From an uncultured Bacteroidota bacterium (GTDB taxonomy: Bacteria; Bacteroidota; Bacteroidia; Bacteroidales; F082): DNA of 47,305 bases. The stretch covers positions 1-47,305 of the forward strand of contig CAJBPB010000206.1 in assembly GCA_903957365.1 (NCBI GenBank), given 5' to 3'. Below are positions 44,692 through 47,305 of the stretch, one piece after another. The translations under genes were made by a program, and so were the position numbers. The notes beneath the pieces were generated by a model, which had not been told where the DNA came from, searched no databases, and worked only from the letters and a program-made list of their open reading frames with translations. The stretch's first letter is position 1; the number at the start of each line of letters is the position of its first letter.

Positions 44692-46728
44692 ATGCAGTTT
44701 AAACTTGTTTCCGATTTCAAACCAACCGGCGATCAGCCTGAAGCCATAAAACAATTGGTTGAAGGTTTGCAGCGTGGTGATACGGCCCAAACACTTCTTG
44801 GGGTCACAGGTTCTGGTAAAACTTTTACTGTTGCCAACGTTCTCGAAAAAATACAGAGACCAGCCCTTATCTTAAGTCATAACAAAACCCTTGCTGCACA
44901 ATTATATGGTGAATTCAAACAGTTTTTCCCTGAAAATGCGGTTGAGTATTTCGTGTCCTATTATGATTATTACCAGCCTGAAGCGTTTATTCCAACAACA
45001 AATACTTATATCGAAAAGGACTTATCGATCAATGATGAGATTGAAAAACTACGTTTAAGTACAACATCATCTTTGCTTTCCGGTAGGCGTGATATCATTG
45101 TTGTTTCTTCAGTTTCATGCATATATGGAATCGGAAATCCGGATGATTTCAACAGCAATGTTGTACATCTTGAAAATAAACAACTGATCAGCAGGCAATT
45201 GTTGTTACAGACTTTGGTAAATTCCTTATACAGTCGCACTGAACTGGAACTTTCAAGAGGTAAATTCAGGGTTAAAGGCGATAGTCTTGATGTATTTCCG
45301 GCCTATACCGATTTTGCCTTTCGAATTCAGTTTTGGGGAGATGAAATAGAATCGCTTGAAAGTTTTGATCCCATCAGCGGGCGACGGCTTGAGTCACTTG
45401 ATCGTTTGACAATCTTTCCTGCGAATATTTTTGTTACTTCACAGGAGAAAATGAAAAGCTCAGTAATTGATATTCAGGATGACCTTTTTAAACAAGTTGC
45501 CTATTACAAAGAGATTGGTAAATATGAGGAGGCAAAAAGACTGGAAGACAGGGTGACTTACGATATTGAAATGATGCGTGAATTGGGTTATTGCAGTGGC
45601 ATTGAAAATTACTCCAGATATTTTGACGGACGAAATCCAGGTTCTAGGCCTTTTTGTTTACTGGACTTTTTTCCGGACGATTACATTACCGTGATCGATG
45701 AAAGTCATGTTACCATTCCTCAACTCAGGGCGATGTATGGAGGCGATCGGTCACGTAAACAAACACTGGTTGAATATGGATTCAGATTACCCTCTGCATT
45801 GGATAACCGTCCTTTGAAATTCGATGAATTTGAAGCACTTACAGGTGATGTTCTCTTTGTAAGCGCTACACCAGGTGATTATGAACTTCAAAAAACAGAT
45901 GGTGTTTATGTTGAACAGGTTATTCGTCCCACCGGCTTACTTGATCCATTGATTGAAGTGAGACCCAGCAATAACCAGATAGATGATTTACTTGATGAGA
46001 TTTCCATTACCATAAAAGCTGGTTTCAGGGTACTTGTTACCACCTTAACCAAACGAATGGCCGAAGAGCTTGACAAATACCTTCAAAGGATCAATATCAA
46101 AAGTCGGTATATTCACTCTGATGTTGATACACTTGACAGGGTTGAGATATTAAGAGGATTGAGATTAGGCGAGTTTGATGTTTTGGTTGGAGTGAATTTA
46201 CTTCGTGAAGGATTGGATTTGCCAGAAGTTAGTCTGGTGGCAATCCTTGATGCTGACAAAGAAGGTTTTTTAAGATCAGAAAGGTCATTGACCCAGACCG
46301 CAGGAAGGGCGGCCCGAAACGCTGCAAGCAAAGTAATAATGTATGCCGACAAAATAACGGTTTCGATGCAAAAAACAATCGATGAAACCTTGAGACGAAG
46401 AATTAAACAAATGGCTTACAATCAAAAACATGGCATCACTCCACAAACAATTATGAAATCAACTACGTCAATTATGGGTCAGACATCTGTGGTTGATTAT
46501 GTAGGCAAAGAGAACAAGCAATTCAGAAATGATGAAAAGATTGTTTTGGCAGCTGATCCTGTTATCCAATATATGACTGCTGAAGCCATGCAAAAAGTGA
46601 TACAGAAAACCAGAAAAACAATGGAAGAAGCTGTAAAAGAACTCGATTTCATTGAAGCCGCCCGATGTCGTGATGAGATTTTAGCATTGGAAAAAATACT
46701 TGCCTTAAAAAAAGCAGAGTATAAGTGA
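44692..46728 (+). CDS. uvrB: Excinuclease ABC subunit B
   Basis: UvrB, the damage-verification helicase of nucleotide excision repair, partner of UvrA and UvrC. At 678 aa it is full length. Walker A is GVTGSGKT (37-44). The beta-hairpin region YYDYYQPEAF (about 92-101) inserts between DNA strands. The DESH box and GRAARN helicase motif VI follow, and a UVR domain (about 635-672, DFIEAARCRDE) binds UvrC at the C-terminus. It is monocistronic with 77 bp before it. Confidence 0.97.
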   Translation: MQFKLVSDFKPTGDQPEAIKQLVEGLQRGDTAQTLLGVTGSGKTFTVANVLEKIQRPALILSHNKTLAAQLYGEFKQFFPENAVEYFVSYYDYYQPEAFIPTTNTYIEKDLSINDEIEKLRLSTTSSLLSGRRDIIVVSSVSCIYGIGNPDDFNSNVVHLENKQLISRQLLLQTLVNSLYSRTELELSRGKFRVKGDSLDVFPAYTDFAFRIQFWGDEIESLESFDPISGRRLESLDRLTIFPANIFVTSQEKMKSSVIDIQDDLFKQVAYYKEIGKYEEAKRLEDRVTYDIEMMRELGYCSGIENYSRYFDGRNPGSRPFCLLDFFPDDYITVIDESHVTIPQLRAMYGGDRSRKQTLVEYGFRLPSALDNRPLKFDEFEALTGDVLFVSATPGDYELQKTDGVYVEQVIRPTGLLDPLIEVRPSNNQIDDLLDEISITIKAGFRVLVTTLTKRMAEELDKYLQRINIKSRYIHSDVDTLDRVEILRGLRLGEFDVLVGVNLLREGLDLPEVSLVAILDADKEGFLRSERSLTQTAGRAARNAASKVIMYADKITVSMQKTIDETLRRRIKQMAYNQKHGITPQTIMKSTTSIMGQTSVVDYVGKENKQFRNDEKIVLAADPVIQYMTAEAMQKVIQKTRKTMEEAVKELDFIEAARCRDEILALEKILALKKAEYK

Positions 46729-46827
46729 TCTTCAATTATGATGACAGAATCTGTGATCAACAAAATTAAATCAACAATTCGCATAAGTTATTAACAATGA
46801 ATTTGTAAATAACTTCCTGTATATTTG

Positions 46828-46857
46828 TTGAATTAAGCTTTTAAATAACTATTTTTG
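46828..46857 (+). promoter_or_regulatory. Promoter of stand-alone receiver gene
   Basis: TTG (46828-46830), a 19-bp gap and TATTTTTG (46850-46857) form a consensus -33/-7 pair. The leader would be about 70 nt. A second TATATTTG at 46820-46827 overlaps the -33. Confidence 0.5.
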
Positions 46858-46933
46858 CTTTAGATAGTGTAAAAACTGTTGATATTAGCCGGATTTACAA
46901 GTTTTTATTAGACAAAATATATTATATTTCTAC

Positions 46934-47305
46934 ATGAAAAAGAAAATATTGGTAATTGACGACGAGTTGAGTATCAGACTATTGCTTGAGAATTTTTTAG
47001 GAAAAACCTATGAAGTCGTTACACGTAATGATGGAATGGAAGGTTTAAAATGGATGGAAGGTGGTAATATGCCTGATTTGATTGTCGCTGATATTCAGAT
47101 GCCTAATCTGGACGGTTATGAGTTTATTAAAAACGTTAGAGCCAGTGGTTTTTTCCGTGACATTCCTATGATTATGCTTTCTGGTATTGAAAGTAGTCAG
47201 GAAAAAGTGAAATGCCTCAAGCTGGGCGCAAATGATTATATGATAAAACCCTTTAATCCGGAAGAGTTATCCATCAGGATTGAGATTTTATTGGCAAGAA
47301 AATAA
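46934..47305 (+). CDS. Stand-alone receiver-domain response regulator
   Basis: A 123-aa single REC domain with no output domain, complete, its TAA ending exactly at the window edge. The acidic pocket is D9/D10, the phospho-acceptor is D53 in VADIQMP, the switch serine is S83 and the conserved lysine is K105 in IKPF. Such proteins work as phosphate shuttles or bind a partner. The partner kinase is unknown; the next gene outside the window may tell. The family resembles PilG/CheY-like regulators with a DGYEFIK helix. Confidence 0.93.
   Translation: MKKKILVIDDELSIRLLLENFLGKTYEVVTRNDGMEGLKWMEGGNMPDLIVADIQMPNLDGYEFIKNVRASGFFRDIPMIMLSGIESSQEKVKCLKLGANDYMIKPFNPEELSIRIEILLARK

Noticed and set aside
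46785-46815. Hairpin after uvrB as a terminator
   Set aside because: The stem (AAGTTATT with AATAACTT) is AT-rich with a 15-nt loop and no T-tract, so it is not convincing.
1-47305. CRISPR arrays, transposases, phage genes or toxin-antitoxin pairs
   Set aside because: No regular spaced repeats, integrase/transposase motifs or paired small toxin genes were recognised on either strand.

Overview
The window reads as a chromosomal segment of a Bacteroidota bacterium, most likely in or near the order Bacteroidales. Supporting signs are the AT-rich sequence, the near absence of Shine-Dalgarno sequences, many -7 elements of the Bacteroidota type TAnnTTTG, type IX secretion (T9SS) C-terminal sorting domains, DUF4421 and DUF2007 families, and the block TPR-gyrA/clpC, which I recall from Bacteroidales genomes. 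Photolyase, thiol peroxidase and cysteine dioxygenase suggest a light- and oxygen-exposed rather than strictly gut lifestyle (inference).

Layout. 1-6.5 kb: a secreted TPR protein (cut by the window edge) downstream of gyrA on the minus strand, with divergent clpC. 6.6-10.6 kb: two acyl-CoA dehydrogenases converging on a bidirectional terminator, then truA. 10.7-12.3 kb: a His-rich Ni/Co-type transporter followed after 1 nt by an outer-membrane barrel. 12.3-25.2 kb: mostly single metabolic genes: SDR oxidoreductases, a class III aminotransferase, gamma-glutamyltransferase, aat-guaD, a serine hydrolase, a glutathione peroxidase, an EamA transporter, DUF2007, a CAP-SPOR protein, photolyase and cysteine dioxygenase. 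25.2-34.6 kb: an accessory-looking region with a response-regulator remnant, a DUF4421 barrel, an orphan secretory N-terminus, an orphan membrane protein, a TPR-membrane-HTH regulator and two T9SS cargo proteins. One cargo gene ends at a TGA just before the usual sorting-domain tail. 34.6-40.6 kb: tRNA-Arg(ACG) with its own promoter and terminator, then a minus-strand operon reading GroES-like protein, siderophore/cobalamin-type ABC importer (binding protein, permease, ATPase) and a frameshifted amidohydrolase. 40.6-47.3 kb: a small membrane protein, mutL and two rhomboid proteases in one tight operon, then uvrB and a stand-alone receiver-domain protein.

Functional themes: DNA topology and repair (gyrA, mutL, uvrB, photolyase), proteolysis (ClpC, Aat, two rhomboids), thiol metabolism (GGT, cysteine dioxygenase, GPx), metal uptake, and surface proteins exported by T9SS. 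I see no CRISPR array, phage, transposase, toxin-antitoxin pair or recognised defence system. The best candidates for something new are the 27.4-34.6 kb regulator/cargo module, the GroES-like gene fused into a metal-importer operon, and the nonsense codon in the T9SS sorting tail. None of these amounts to a demonstrated new system from sequence alone.
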